Shown in pieces: positions 53,837 to 63,702 of a DNA stretch of 64,000 nt (position 1 is its first letter; the number at the start of each line of letters is the position of its first letter). The notes beneath the pieces were generated by a model. The model saw only the letters and a program-made list of their open reading frames with translations. It had not been told where the DNA came from and searched no databases. The DNA lies in the NCBI RefSeq assembly GCF_006539345.1, contig NZ_BJMV01000012.1, forward strand, positions 1-64,000, read 5' to 3'. Both the position numbers and the translations under genes were made by a program. This DNA comes from Acetobacter peroxydans (GTDB lineage: Bacteria; Pseudomonadota; Alphaproteobacteria; Acetobacterales; Acetobacteraceae).

Positions 53837-54964
53837 TTATAGATCGCCCGTGCAGGAGGCTTTGACCGCCTCAATGATACGGTCCTGTGTCTGCTCATCC
53901 AGATAGGGGTGCATGGGCAGGCTGATAACATCCTGCGCCAGCACGTTACTGACCGGCAGCCCGGCCTTGGGCACGGGAAAGCCCCGGTAGCCGGTCTGCT
54001 CATGCAGCGGGGTTGCATAATAAATGGCCGTCGGCACACCCAGCCGCTTCATGTTTTCGGCAAAGGCGTTCCGGTGTTTGACCCGCACCGTGTACTGCGC
54101 CCACACGGACACCAGCCCCTGCGGCACAGACGGCGTTTTCACCACCCCTGCCAACCCTTGGGCGTAGCGTTCGGCAACACGGTTGCGCGCGGCGATTTCT
54201 TCTTCAAAAATCGCCAGCTTTTCACTCAGGATTGCGGCCTGGAGCGTATCCAGCCGGCTGTTCACCCCGATCCGCACATTGTCATACCGGTCTTTGCCTG
54301 TGCCATGGACGGCCAGCGAGCGGATCAGGGCTGCTTTTTCCGCATTGTCAGTCAGGATCGCGCCGCCATCGCCGTAGCAGCCAAGCGGTTTGGCGGGGAA
54401 GAAGCTCGTGGTCGTGTAGTCGCCCAGCGTGCCACTGCGGCGGCCATGATACGAACACCCGAAACCCTGTGCGGAATCGGCAATAACAGTCAGCCCGTAC
54501 TGGCGGGCCACGGGTACGAGCGCATCATAATCGGCTGACAGGCCGAACAGATCGACCGGAATAACCGCACGCGGCTTCAGGCCCTTGTGCAGCGCGGTCT
54601 GCACCGCGGCTTCGAGGCTTTGCGGGTCCATATTGAAGGTGTCTTCCCGCACATCCACAAAAACCGGGGTCGCGCCCAGGAACGGCACCACCTCGGCGGT
54701 GGCGACAAAGGTGAAGGACGGCACGAACACCGCATCCCCCGGCCCGATATCCTCCGCCATCAGCACGAGCATCAGCGCATCGGTGCCGTTGGCGCAGCCA
54801 ATCGCGTGCTGTGCCCCCGAAAACGCGGCAAGCTGCTCCTCAAAGGCCCGGACCTCCGGCCCGTTAATGAAACCGCAATGGCCGAGCACCCGCTCAATGG
54901 CGGTTGTAATACGATCTCCCAGAACGCGTTTCTGGGCAGCAAGATCAATGAAGGCGATGGACAT
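53837..54964 (-). CDS. DegT/DnrJ/EryC1/StrS sugar aminotransferase family protein
   Basis: A 375-residue PLP-dependent aminotransferase that acts on nucleotide-linked keto sugars. The PLP lysine is in TTSFFPAKPLGCYGDGG near residue 185, and the family motif GCANGTDALML lies near residue 58. ADSAQGFGCSYHGRR is typical. It works on surface-polysaccharide sugars such as 3-amino or 4-amino hexoses; the precise sugar is not decided. It is a single gene, far from other sugar genes. Confidence 0.9.
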   Translation of the reverse strand: MSIAFIDLAAQKRVLGDRITTAIERVLGHCGFINGPEVRAFEEQLAAFSGAQHAIGCANGTDALMLVLMAEDIGPGDAVFVPSFTFVATAEVVPFLGATPVFVDVREDTFNMDPQSLEAAVQTALHKGLKPRAVIPVDLFGLSADYDALVPVARQYGLTVIADSAQGFGCSYHGRRSGTLGDYTTTSFFPAKPLGCYGDGGAILTDNAEKAALIRSLAVHGTGKDRYDNVRIGVNSRLDTLQAAILSEKLAIFEEEIAARNRVAERYAQGLAGVVKTPSVPQGLVSVWAQYTVRVKHRNAFAENMKRLGVPTAIYYATPLHEQTGYRGFPVPKAGLPVSNVLAQDVISLPMHPYLDEQTQDRIIEAVKASCTGDL

Positions 54965-55177
54965 CGGTGGGTCTCACGCAAAATCGGGTTGGGTTCGCGC
55001 TTCAATTCATACCGGCTCCCCGCCACAAGGCAAATCCGACATGGGCGGGGCAGCCCCGCGCAAAGGAAAGCCTGACGGCGCGCGGGGTGGGGCCGGCGGG
55101 CTACGGGCCGTCAGACCCCGCTCAGTCCATGCCGCAGGATCAGGCTGAGGCCCCGCGTACGGGCCATGACAGAGGGA

Positions 55178-55561
55178 CTACGAGCCGCTGCTGTTTTTCA
55201 GCGTCGCGTCGTGGTTTTTCATTCTGCGCTGGATATCCGCCAGCTCCGCCGCATAGGCGTCCTTTACATCGGCCACGGCCTTGCGTACCGGCTCTTTAGG
55301 GTGCTTCTGACATTCATCCCGAATAGCCTTGGAAAGGCCGATCGTGATCTGATCAGGCTGCCGGGATTCCTGCATTTTATTGCCCGAATACCCGCCGTGC
55401 TCGGAGTTCAGGTAATCAATGCAGGTCGCCCCGGAATTTTTCGTCGTTTTGCTGGTCAAGGCCGTGTAATCACCGTCCTCCTCATTATCCTGCGCCAGCG
55501 CAGGAGAGGCCGCCATGGCAACAAAACAGCCAGCCATCAGCAGAATCCGCTTCGCGTTCAT
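55178..55561 (-). CDS. Exported HdeA/HdeB-like small protein
   Basis: A 127-residue protein with signal peptide MNAKRILLMAGCFVAMAASPALA. The mature part contains two cysteines in an HdeA-like arrangement: ATCIDYLNSEHGGY, and IRDECQKHPKEPVRKAV about 30 residues later. HdeA and HdeB are acid-activated periplasmic chaperones with one such disulfide. The similarity is weak and the C-terminus extends beyond HdeA. I used the ATG at 55561. It is divergent from the oxalate operon, and an acid-stress role would suit an acetic acid bacterium. Confidence 0.5.
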   Translation of the reverse strand: MNAKRILLMAGCFVAMAASPALAQDNEEDGDYTALTSKTTKNSGATCIDYLNSEHGGYSGNKMQESRQPDQITIGLSKAIRDECQKHPKEPVRKAVADVKDAYAAELADIQRRMKNHDATLKNSSGS

Positions 55562-55863
55562 ATTGTCCGCCCTTTCTGTCCGGCCTGCGTAGTCAGACCC
55601 CATGCTCGCCTGAACTGCATGTCCGCTTCCACGAAAACAGGCATTTACTCTGTTCACACCGAGTAAGAAAGATTTTTTATAAATCGATCAAATTTTTGAA
55701 TAAAACCTTTGATTTTCTCAACACAGTATCAACCTTCTGTATGGCAGGCTACCGGAGACGATCTTAAACATAAAATTAATTGAAAAATTGATCTATCTCA
55801 TCGGCATTGGAAAAATGTTGTCCCTTAGTCGTACAAACCAATAATGCTTCAGGAGAAATCGCC
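55562..55863 (+). promoter_or_regulatory. AT-rich divergent promoter region of the oxalate operon
   Basis: A 300-base region with no gene, lying between the HdeA-like gene and frc. It is strongly AT-rich between about 55665 and 55800, with several T- and A-rich blocks that probably contain both promoters. The frc ribosome binding site AGGAG lies near 55850. I see no long palindrome. Confidence 0.45.
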
Positions 55864-57114
55864 GTGACACTCCCCCTCGAAGGAATCAAGGTAATCGATT
55901 TTACAGGCGTGCAGGCCGGGCCAGCCTGCACACAGATGCTCGCCTGGTTCGGGGCGGATGTCCTGAAGATTGAACTGCCCGGCAAGGGAGATGTCACCAG
56001 AAGTCAGTTACGAGATATCCCCGGAAAAGACGGGTTATATTTCACGATGCTGAATTCAAATAAACGATCGCTCGAATTGAATACAAAGACGCCTGAAGGA
56101 AAGGAAATTCTGACAAAACTCCTGAAAGGCGCAGATATTTTTGTTGAAAACTTCGCGCCGGGCTCGCTGGAGCGTATGGGCTTCGGGTGGGATCAGATAC
56201 AGGCCATTAATCCCCGGCTTATTTATGGTACGATCAAGGGATTTCCAGAAGACTCGCCGTATAGTGATCTCAAGACCTATGAAGATATTGCCCAGTGCGC
56301 GGGCGGCGCGGCCTCCACAACAGGGCTGATCGAAGGCTCGCCGTTGATGTCCGCAGCCGCTCTGGGGGATTCCAACACCGGAATGCATCTGCTGATCGGC
56401 CTGCTGGCGGCTCTGCTCCATCGTGAAAAAACCGGAAAAGGGCAGCGGGTTTACATGTCCATGCAGGACGCGGTGCTCAACCTTGTTCGCGTCAAGATCC
56501 GTGACCAGCAGCGCCTTGAGCGGACAGGAGAACTGACAGAATATCCCCAGTACCCGCATAAGCCTTTTGGGGATACCGTTCCGCGTGGTGAAAATGCCTC
56601 TGGCTCCGGCGTGCCGGGCTGGATGATGAAATGCAAAAACTGGAAGACAGACCCTAACGACTACGTCTACGTGATTTTCCAGCCTTGGGGCTGGGAGAAT
56701 GTGTGCAACGTCATCGGCAAGCCGGAATGGATTACAGACCCCAATTTTGCAACGCCTGACGCCCGTATCCCGCACCTGTTCGACGTTTATAACGCCATGG
56801 AAGCGTGGACGATCGACAAAGACAAGCATGAGGTGGTCGAGATACTGCGCAAGCTGGAAATCCCCTGCGGCCCGGTGCTGACCACGAAAGAAATCCTGCA
56901 CGACGAATCCCTCCGCGCGAATGGCTCGATTGTTCCTGTCGAGCATAAAGACCGTGGCCTTTACTATACAGTCGGCTGCCCCCCGAAGTTTTCGGCCTTC
57001 ACGCCGGAAATTAAGGCATCCCCCCTGCTGGGCGAGCATAACGCCGAGGTTCTGACGGAGCTGGGATACAGCGCAGCGGACATCGCCGCACTGAAAGAAA
57101 AAGGCGTCATCTGA
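55864..57114 (+). CDS. frc: Formyl-CoA:oxalate CoA-transferase
   Basis: A 416-residue class III CoA-transferase, the same length as the E. coli and Oxalobacter enzymes. It moves CoA from formyl-CoA to oxalate. Sequence resemblance is close throughout: [24 protein letters not shown] at the start, AGGAASTTG, and [29 protein letters not shown], which includes the catalytic aspartate. The start is a GTG with AGGAG nine bases upstream. It heads the operon frc-oxc-CoA-transferase-DUF1275. Confidence 0.96.
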   Translation: MTLPLEGIKVIDFTGVQAGPACTQMLAWFGADVLKIELPGKGDVTRSQLRDIPGKDGLYFTMLNSNKRSLELNTKTPEGKEILTKLLKGADIFVENFAPGSLERMGFGWDQIQAINPRLIYGTIKGFPEDSPYSDLKTYEDIAQCAGGAASTTGLIEGSPLMSAAALGDSNTGMHLLIGLLAALLHREKTGKGQRVYMSMQDAVLNLVRVKIRDQQRLERTGELTEYPQYPHKPFGDTVPRGENASGSGVPGWMMKCKNWKTDPNDYVYVIFQPWGWENVCNVIGKPEWITDPNFATPDARIPHLFDVYNAMEAWTIDKDKHEVVEILRKLEIPCGPVLTTKEILHDESLRANGSIVPVEHKDRGLYYTVGCPPKFSAFTPEIKASPLLGEHNAEVLTELGYSAADIAALKEKGVI

Positions 57115-57177
57115 AAGAAGCTGATCCGGTCGCGGTTAGCCGCTGCGACCGGGCTTCCTGCATCCATGGAGGGGATA

Positions 57178-58887
57178 ATGAGCGAAACGCAGACAGATGC
57201 GGCGCTGACAGACGGATTCAATCTTGTTGTTGACGCATTAAAGCTGAACGGGATTACCGAAATTTACGGTGTGGCCGGTATTCCTGTCACAGACCTGATG
57301 CGTCTGGCACAGGAAAAGGGCATCCATTACTTCGGCTTCCGGCATGAGACCTCTGCCGGACATGCGGCAGCCATTTCGGGCTATCTGCGCCAGTGGCCCG
57401 GTATCTGCATGACCGTGTCTGCTCCCGGCTTTCTCAACGGCATGGTTGCGCTGGCCAATGCGACCACCAACGGCTTCCCGATGATCCTGATTTCGGGCTC
57501 TTCTGACCGCGCCATCGTGGATTTGCAGCAGGGTGACTACGAAGAACTGGATCAGATGAATGCGGCAAAGCCATTTGCCAAAGCCGCTTATCGGATCGAG
57601 CGGGTGGAGGATATCGGCATAGGGGTGGCCCGGGCCATCCGCGCGGCCCTCTCCGGCCGTCCGGGCGGGGTCTATCTTGACCTGCCCGCCGCCATTCTGC
57701 CGGCCGTCATGGATGCCGGAAAAGGCGCTGCCTCGCTGATACAGGTTGTTGATCCCGCGCCAGCCAGTATCCCGGCGGATAGCGCCGTTACCCGCGCCCT
57801 TGCGCTGCTGGCGCAGGCTAAACGCCCTCTGGTTATTCTCGGCAAAGGCGCATCTTACGCGCGGATTGAGAAGGATATCCGGCAGTTCCTTGAAACAACC
57901 GCCATTCCTTTTCTGCCCATGTCCATGGCCAAGGGGCTGATGCCCGACACGCATCCGCAATCGGCGGCGACCGCGCGTTCCAAAGTATTGGCCGAAGCCG
58001 ATGTGGTGGTGCTGGTTGGCGCGCGCCTGAACTGGCTGCTGGGGCATGGAAAGCCCCCGCAATGGGCGGCGGATGGACAGTTTATCCAGCTTGATATTGA
58101 TCCGGTTGAAATTGACAGCAACCGGAAGATCGAGGCCCCTGTGGTCGGCGATATCGCCTCTTCCGTCAGGCGGCTGCTTGAGGGGCTTTCCGCAACGCCT
58201 GTAAAGGCCCCGCAGGACTGGATTGACAGCATTGAGGCGCACAAGGCCGAGAATGCAAAGAAAATGGCGGCCCGCCTTGCCGCCCGCCCGGTTCCGCTTA
58301 ATTTTTTCGCAGCACTTGGGGCGGTCAGCCGGGTCGTGCAGGATCACCCGGAGGCCTATATTGTGTCCGAAGGCGCCAATACGCTTGATGTCGGCCGCAA
58401 TCTGATTGACATGACGTTGCCGCGCCACCGGCTTGATGTCGGGACATGGGGTGTCATGGGTATAGGCATGGGGTTTGCGATTGCGGCCGCCGTGACCCAG
58501 CAGGCCCCCGTTATCGCTGTGGAAGGCGACAGTGCGTTTGGTTTTTCCGGCATGGAGATCGAAACAATCTGCCGCTACAACCTGCCGGTTACTGTCGTGA
58601 TCATGAATAATGGCGGCATCTACCGTGGAGATGATGTCAATCGCTCCGGCGATGGAGAGCCCGGCGTTACCACACTGTCCGCTGCTGCGCGCTATGACAG
58701 GATGATGGAGGCCTTTGGCGGCAAGGGCTACGCTGTCACGACCTCTGAAGACCTGGAATCCGCACTGCGCGAAGCCGTCGCCAGCCGCAAGCCCGCGCTG
58801 ATCAATGTCGCGATTGATATTCATGTCGGCACTGAAAGCGGACATCTGAAAAAGCTCAATCCGGGTGCCGCGCAGGCAGCGAAGTAA
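57178..58887 (+). CDS. oxc: Oxalyl-CoA decarboxylase
   Basis: A 569-residue thiamine diphosphate enzyme that turns oxalyl-CoA into formyl-CoA and CO2. The ThDP/Mg site is GDSAFGFSGMEIETICRYNLPVTVVIMNNGGIYRGD. N-terminal segments IYGVAGIPVTDLMR and HETSAGHAAAISGYL carry the conserved glutamate region. The ATG at 57178 has GGAGGGG upstream. It follows frc by 63 bases, so oxalate is converted to formate with the CoA recycled. Decarboxylation consumes a proton, which aids acid tolerance. Confidence 0.97.
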   Translation: MSETQTDAALTDGFNLVVDALKLNGITEIYGVAGIPVTDLMRLAQEKGIHYFGFRHETSAGHAAAISGYLRQWPGICMTVSAPGFLNGMVALANATTNGFPMILISGSSDRAIVDLQQGDYEELDQMNAAKPFAKAAYRIERVEDIGIGVARAIRAALSGRPGGVYLDLPAAILPAVMDAGKGAASLIQVVDPAPASIPADSAVTRALALLAQAKRPLVILGKGASYARIEKDIRQFLETTAIPFLPMSMAKGLMPDTHPQSAATARSKVLAEADVVVLVGARLNWLLGHGKPPQWAADGQFIQLDIDPVEIDSNRKIEAPVVGDIASSVRRLLEGLSATPVKAPQDWIDSIEAHKAENAKKMAARLAARPVPLNFFAALGAVSRVVQDHPEAYIVSEGANTLDVGRNLIDMTLPRHRLDVGTWGVMGIGMGFAIAAAVTQQAPVIAVEGDSAFGFSGMEIETICRYNLPVTVVIMNNGGIYRGDDVNRSGDGEPGVTTLSAAARYDRMMEAFGGKGYAVTTSEDLESALREAVASRKPALINVAIDIHVGTESGHLKKLNPGAAQAAK

Positions 58888-58902
58888 TTCGGGAACGTCA
58901 GT

Positions 58903-60066
58903 ATGATGACAACAGCAGATAACAGCCCTCTCGACCGGCCACAGGGGCCGCTGGCAGGGATAACCGTCATTGACCTGACGCACGTGATCAACGGCCCCTT
59001 TGCAACGGCCATTCTTGCAGACATGGGCGCACGGGTTATCAAGGTTGAACCCCCGCAGGGAGATGATACGCGCCGCAACGGGCCGTATCTGGGCGAAAAG
59101 TCGCTGTATTTTGCCTGCGTCAACCGTGGGAAGGAAAGCGTTGCCCTGAACCTGAAAGACGATGCGGATCGCACCATTTTTATCAATATGGTGCGTAAGG
59201 CGGATGTCGTGGTCGAGAACTATCGTCCCGGCGTGATGGATCGCCTTGGTTTTTCCTTTCCTGAACTGCAAAAGATCAATCCACGCATCATCTATGCCGC
59301 GTCATCAGGCTTTGGACATTCAGGGCCGCTAACCCTCAACCCGGCCTATGATACGATTATTCAGGGCATGAGCGGGCTGATGGAAGCAACCGGCTTTCCT
59401 GATGGCCCGGCAACGCGCGTTGGCACATCGGTTTCTGATATTGCGGCGGGCCTGTATCTTTATGCGGGCATTGTAACCGCCCTGTATGACCGGGAGCGCA
59501 CCGGACACGGCGCGCAGGTCGATATTGCCATGTTCGATGCGACGCTCGCTTTCCTTGAACATCCCTTCATGGGGTGGGCGGCAACGGGCAAGGCCCCGCC
59601 GCGTATCGGCAACCGCCATCCGTCCATGACGCCGTTTGATACATTTGCCGCCAAGGACAGGCCCTTTGTCCTGTGCTGCGGTAATGACCATCTGTTTGGC
59701 ATTCTATGTCATACGATCGGGCTGCCAGAACTGATACAGGACCCGCGCTTTGTCACCAATGTTTTGCGCACGCAGAACAACAGCGCCCTGAAAACAGAAC
59801 TGGAGGCGGTTTTTTCTGCCCGCACGGCGGATGACTGGATACAGGAACTGGATGCGGCGGGGCTGCCTGTTGGCCCGCTGCTGGACATTGCCGAAGCCAC
59901 CGCCCTGCCGCAAACCGCGGCCCGCAAGATGGTGGTGACGGCAGGCGGCCTGAAAATGCCGGGCAATCCAATCAAGCTTTCATCCTACCCTGATTGCGAC
60001 ACAAGGCCAGCCGCACCTGAACTCAATGAGCACGGAGCCGCGTTACGTCAGGAGTTCTCGTCATGA
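58903..60066 (+). CDS. uctC: YfdE/UctC-like CoA-transferase (acetyl-CoA:oxalate CoA-transferase)
   Basis: A 387-residue CaiB/BaiF class III CoA-transferase. It begins LAGITVIDLTHVINGPFATAILADMGA and includes the catalytic aspartate in VGTSVSDIAAGLYLYAGIVTALYDRERTG. In Acetobacter aceti the homologue UctC uses acetyl-CoA and oxalate, which would prime the oxalyl-CoA cycle. It lies 15 bases after oxc and overlaps the DUF1275 gene by ATGA. The symbol is by context and resemblance. Confidence 0.82.
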   Translation: MMTTADNSPLDRPQGPLAGITVIDLTHVINGPFATAILADMGARVIKVEPPQGDDTRRNGPYLGEKSLYFACVNRGKESVALNLKDDADRTIFINMVRKADVVVENYRPGVMDRLGFSFPELQKINPRIIYAASSGFGHSGPLTLNPAYDTIIQGMSGLMEATGFPDGPATRVGTSVSDIAAGLYLYAGIVTALYDRERTGHGAQVDIAMFDATLAFLEHPFMGWAATGKAPPRIGNRHPSMTPFDTFAAKDRPFVLCCGNDHLFGILCHTIGLPELIQDPRFVTNVLRTQNNSALKTELEAVFSARTADDWIQELDAAGLPVGPLLDIAEATALPQTAARKMVVTAGGLKMPGNPIKLSSYPDCDTRPAAPELNEHGAALRQEFSS

Positions 60067-60740
60067 CGCAACAGGCGGACACCACGCCTCCTGTTTCGCT
60101 TAAAAACGAGCTGATCCGCCTGATGTGCGTCACCATGGCCTGTTCGGTTACAGAGGTTGTGTGTTATGGCGACGCCGCGCATGTTTACGCGGGTATCATG
60201 ACCGGCAACACTGTCCAGCTTGGCTGGGCGTTGTCGGCCGGTCAGTATGCCAAGGCGCTGCCCATCGCCATTGCCTTGGGTTCGTTCTTCATCGGCTGTG
60301 TGGTTGCCAGTTTTTTCCGTGTTCAACTCAGGCCGTTACGGCGTGTTTACTGGTTGATGGCCAGCCTGCTGACGATGGCCTCGTTCATTCGCTTCCATAT
60401 GCCATTGCATCTTTTTGTAGAACTGCCGCTTCTGGCGTTCACCATGGCTTTGCAGGGCGAGGGCCTGTCGCAATTTGCCGGGGTAAAATTGCAAACCGTT
60501 GTAGTGACAAACAATCTTGTCAAATTTGCAAAAGCCCTAACCGAACGGTACATAAACCCCGGTGCCGATCCGTCAAACATACCGTCACGCGCTGATGTTC
60601 TTGTGCCGGGCGTGTGCTGGTGTACGTTCTTTACCGGGGCGGGGCTCGGCGCCCTGTTGTCCCTTCATCACGCATACCCGCTGATCGTACCAATTATTCT
60701 TTTACTATTCCTGGGGGCCTCAGAGCGCGCTGGCGCATAA
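60063..60740 (+). CDS. DUF1275 (YoaK-like) membrane protein coupled to the oxalate operon
   Basis: A 225-residue integral membrane protein with about six helices. The family signature is YAGIMTGNTVQLGWAL near the N-terminus, and QFAGVKLQTVVVTNNLVKFAKAL is the counterpart second repeat. The start overlaps the stop of the CoA-transferase gene by ATGA, so translation is coupled. No oxalate/formate antiporter gene is present nearby. This gene could supply transport, but DUF1275 function is unknown. Confidence 0.85.
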   Translation: MTQQADTTPPVSLKNELIRLMCVTMACSVTEVVCYGDAAHVYAGIMTGNTVQLGWALSAGQYAKALPIAIALGSFFIGCVVASFFRVQLRPLRRVYWLMASLLTMASFIRFHMPLHLFVELPLLAFTMALQGEGLSQFAGVKLQTVVVTNNLVKFAKALTERYINPGADPSNIPSRADVLVPGVCWCTFFTGAGLGALLSLHHAYPLIVPIILLLFLGASERAGA

Positions 60741-60771
60741 GGGCGCTTACAGGAGGGATATCCGTAAAACT

Positions 60772-62517
60772 TCAGATTAAACCATATTGCTTCAGCAGGT
60801 CGTCAATCTCTGTTCCTTCTGTCAGACGGTGCAGCAAACCCGCCGCAGGGACTTTCTTACCGTCTCGCAGCTCTAGCGCCGCCTGCAACAGCATACGGAT
60901 ATCAAATATCCCGCCGGACACCTCCGGCACTGCGCGCTCAACGCCACAGAGCGTATAAACTGCCTCCATGGCCGTGCGGACTGAGTATTCCGTGGTAAAG
61001 ACCGTATCGCGGGGGGTTTCCGCAAACTGCCCCAGAAAGGCGAGATTAACGCTGCCTTCTGGCACCACCTTCGGGCGGTCGCCCGGTGCGCGCGGCATGA
61101 ACTGCGCCGTAATAAAGGGCATCATGCAGGGGCGCGTGAGTGCACCTGTGGCCGCCATGTCGTCAATCTGATCGGCTGGCACGCCCATATGAAACAGCCA
61201 TTCGCGGGTGATTTCCTCACCCGTGCAGTCCTGCATGGGCTTCTTCACATAGTCGCCGGGCACATCACTAAACAGGCCGTACAGCCATGCCACCATCTGG
61301 CCTTGCGGCTGCCCCTTGAAATGCGGCTGCCGACTGACAACCCAGCTCATCAGCCAGGCGGAATCCTGTATTGTTACGGGGCCGCCGGTGATAATGCGGC
61401 CCGAGAAAGGATCACGCCCCGTAATCCGCTCCACAAGGGCGGGAATACGCGCGTCCAGCGTCGTGACCGTTGCCGACAGCCAGCGGGATTTTTGTGTATC
61501 GCTGCAGAACACATCTGGTCGTCCGAAGGCCGGGCTTTGCGCGGCGATATTACGCCAGAGCTGCCATATGCTTCCCTCCCCAATCGTTGTGTCGATCGGC
61601 GCGGGCGTATGCTGGTCGCCCCAGCGGGAATTTTCCACCATGGAGCCGTTGGTAACGAAAACCAGTGCGTCCGGCCCGACATCCACCCCTGCGGCGCTGC
61701 CATTTTCCACCCAGTGGAGGCGGGTTGCCCGTTTTTGCTCGCCCCCGGTGGCAACAACAACATTTGTAACCCGCACACCATGACGGAACACGACACCCTG
61801 CGCGGCAAGCCATGTCGCCAGTGGTCGGCTTAGGGATTCCTGCTGGTTATATTTGGTGAATTTCAGCGTATGCAGGTCTTTCAGTCCGAGAATCTGATGC
61901 ACAAAGCGGGCCAGATAACGCTTCATTTCAATCGCGCTGTGCCATGTCTCAAACGCGAACATGGAGCGCCAGAACAGCCAGAAGTTCGAGCGCATGAACT
62001 CATCGGACAGGACATCCGCAATGGTCTTGCCCGCCAGTGCTTCCTCGTCCGTGAGAATGAGCGCGACAATCTCGCGCCGCGCCTTGCCCGTTAGCGTCAG
62101 GCTGTCACGGTCGGGCAGCGGCTGGCCGCGCTTGTGCAGGGCGCGTACCGGGCTGGTGGAAGGATCATCCCGGTTGACCTGCCAGACCTCGTCAAGCACC
62201 GAAGCGCCGGGCATTTCCAGCGAGGGAACGGAGCGGAACAAGTCCCATAAACACTGGAACTGCTCCTCCATTTCCCGCCCGCCACGGATAAGCCAGCCAG
62301 TCCGGGCGTTGCCTGCACCATCCAGCGCCCCGCCATCGGCCTCGGAAGCCTCAAGAAGAGTGATGTTCGACGGGGTAAGGCCCGCATCGCGGATGAGGAA
62401 AGCCGCCGCCGCCATACCCCCCAGCCCGGCGCCGACAATCCAGGCGCAGCGGTTTTTGTTACCCTGCGGCGCGGGAGGCCGGACAAAAGCCTCGAAGTTG
62501 CTGTGGGCGTATCTCAT
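60772..62517 (-). CDS. ohyA: Oleate hydratase (MCRA family)
   Basis: A 581-residue FAD-dependent fatty-acid hydratase that adds water to the cis-9 double bond of oleate. The FAD motif is WIVGAGLGGMAAAAFLIRDAG, followed by EASEADGGALDGAG and WLIRGGREMEEQFQCLWDLF, which are hallmarks of the myosin-cross-reactive-antigen family. I used the ATG at 62517, with AAGGA seven bases upstream. It is convergent with the oxalate operon and has no other partner. It may detoxify unsaturated fatty acids. Confidence 0.95.
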   Translation of the reverse strand: MRYAHSNFEAFVRPPAPQGNKNRCAWIVGAGLGGMAAAAFLIRDAGLTPSNITLLEASEADGGALDGAGNARTGWLIRGGREMEEQFQCLWDLFRSVPSLEMPGASVLDEVWQVNRDDPSTSPVRALHKRGQPLPDRDSLTLTGKARREIVALILTDEEALAGKTIADVLSDEFMRSNFWLFWRSMFAFETWHSAIEMKRYLARFVHQILGLKDLHTLKFTKYNQQESLSRPLATWLAAQGVVFRHGVRVTNVVVATGGEQKRATRLHWVENGSAAGVDVGPDALVFVTNGSMVENSRWGDQHTPAPIDTTIGEGSIWQLWRNIAAQSPAFGRPDVFCSDTQKSRWLSATVTTLDARIPALVERITGRDPFSGRIITGGPVTIQDSAWLMSWVVSRQPHFKGQPQGQMVAWLYGLFSDVPGDYVKKPMQDCTGEEITREWLFHMGVPADQIDDMAATGALTRPCMMPFITAQFMPRAPGDRPKVVPEGSVNLAFLGQFAETPRDTVFTTEYSVRTAMEAVYTLCGVERAVPEVSGGIFDIRMLLQAALELRDGKKVPAAGLLHRLTEGTEIDDLLKQYGLI

Positions 62518-62830
62518 GGCGGTGTCCTTTTCTGAACCTGTGCGGACGGCAGAATACCCGGTCGGGTCATACGGCGCGCAAGGAAAAATCCTGTCGTTGA
62601 GATGCGTCAATTTCGACAGACACGCGTAAACGGCGGCAATGACGTTCAGGTGATTGCGCGGTTTGTGCCATGGGAACCGGGGCGGAAACCGCTACAATGG
62701 CCCGGCCATCTGGCATGGCATCCTGCTTCTCTTTATGATGCTGCGGAAGCGTGATGCCACTCTGACAATCAGGAGACTGGCATGGCCTTCAACAGAACTG
62801 GCCGCAGCCAGTGGAAACGGGGGGAAACAG
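62518..62830. promoter_or_regulatory. Divergent region between ohyA and second DUF1275 gene
   Basis: About 310 bases holding both divergent promoters. An inverted repeat, CTGTCG at 62591-62596 and CGACAG at 62614-62619, may bind a regulator. An in-frame but unrelated 20-codon leader ORF begins at the ATG at 62782. Nothing else is apparent. Confidence 0.4.
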
Positions 62831-63592
62831 GTGCTTGTTCATGAGGGGGCGGAGCGCAACGCCATCATAGACAGGCGTCTGGGCTGTTCTCTGGCCGCTG
62901 TTGCGGGCGCGGTCAATGCGGCCGGGTTTCTTGCTGTCGGCTATTATTCGGCGAACATGACGGGCAATGTCTCGGCTCTGGCCAGCGGCCTGCATGAAGG
63001 CCATATGGAGCTTGTGCTCTCCTGCTGCGGCCTGATTCTGGCCTTTGTAGCCGGGGCCGTGCTTTCTGCCCTGCTTGTCAACACGGGACGGCGGCGGCAC
63101 CTGCCGTCGATCTACGCGCGGAGCATCCTTCTGGAAGCCTGCCTGCTTGGGCTTCTGGGGGGCGTGGATCTGCTGCTTTCCGCCCAGCCGCGCGGGCCGA
63201 TGCTGGCCTACGGGCTGAGCTTTCTTATGGGGCTTCAGAACGCCACGGTTACGCGCATTTCTGGAGCCCGTGTCCGCACCACCCATATGACCGGGATGCT
63301 CACCGATGTGGGGCTGGAACTGGCCGACTGGCTGGAGGCCCTCTTTCGCCCGGTCGACCCGACCCGACGCGCAGGCACGCGCGAACGGCTTGGCCTGCAC
63401 GCCGCCATTGCGCTGTCGTTCACACTGGGCGGCATTGCCGGAGCTTTTCTGTATGGCTGGTGGTCTGGTCTGTTCTTCCTGCTGATGGCCGGGCTTCTAG
63501 CGTGTCTGGCATTGCCGGGCGCGCTCTCGCGTGAACAGATACCAAACCACGAGCCAGCCCCGGCTCCGGCTACTTCCGGCCCTGAGGCCTGA
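62831..63592 (+). CDS. DUF1275 (YoaK-like) membrane protein
   Basis: A 253-residue membrane protein of the same family as the gene at 60063, with a longer, Pro/Ala-rich C-terminus. The signature is YYSANMTGNVSALA, the second repeat LSFLMGLQNATVTRISGARVRTTHMTGMLTDVG. I chose the GTG at 62831, preceded by GGGGGAAA; the longer frame from 62654 has an unconvincing N-terminus. The protein has about six helices. The substrate is unknown. It lies 110 bases before the CRISPR array. Confidence 0.82.
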   Translation: MLVHEGAERNAIIDRRLGCSLAAVAGAVNAAGFLAVGYYSANMTGNVSALASGLHEGHMELVLSCCGLILAFVAGAVLSALLVNTGRRRHLPSIYARSILLEACLLGLLGGVDLLLSAQPRGPMLAYGLSFLMGLQNATVTRISGARVRTTHMTGMLTDVGLELADWLEALFRPVDPTRRAGTRERLGLHAAIALSFTLGGIAGAFLYGWWSGLFFLLMAGLLACLALPGALSREQIPNHEPAPAPATSGPEA

Positions 63593-63702
63593 ACGACGCC
63601 AAGAAGGAAAACGCTCGTCAGCCGCGTTCCGCCGCCTCCAATAAACTGGCTGTCCTTCAGCGGGAAACACCCCGAGAATACAGAAATCGTAACCGCCACC
63701 TG

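Noticed and set aside
57238-59271. Long minus-strand frame of 677 codons across oxc
   Set aside because: It lies antisense to a well-conserved gene; GC-rich codon bias keeps the opposite frame open. No recognisable domain.
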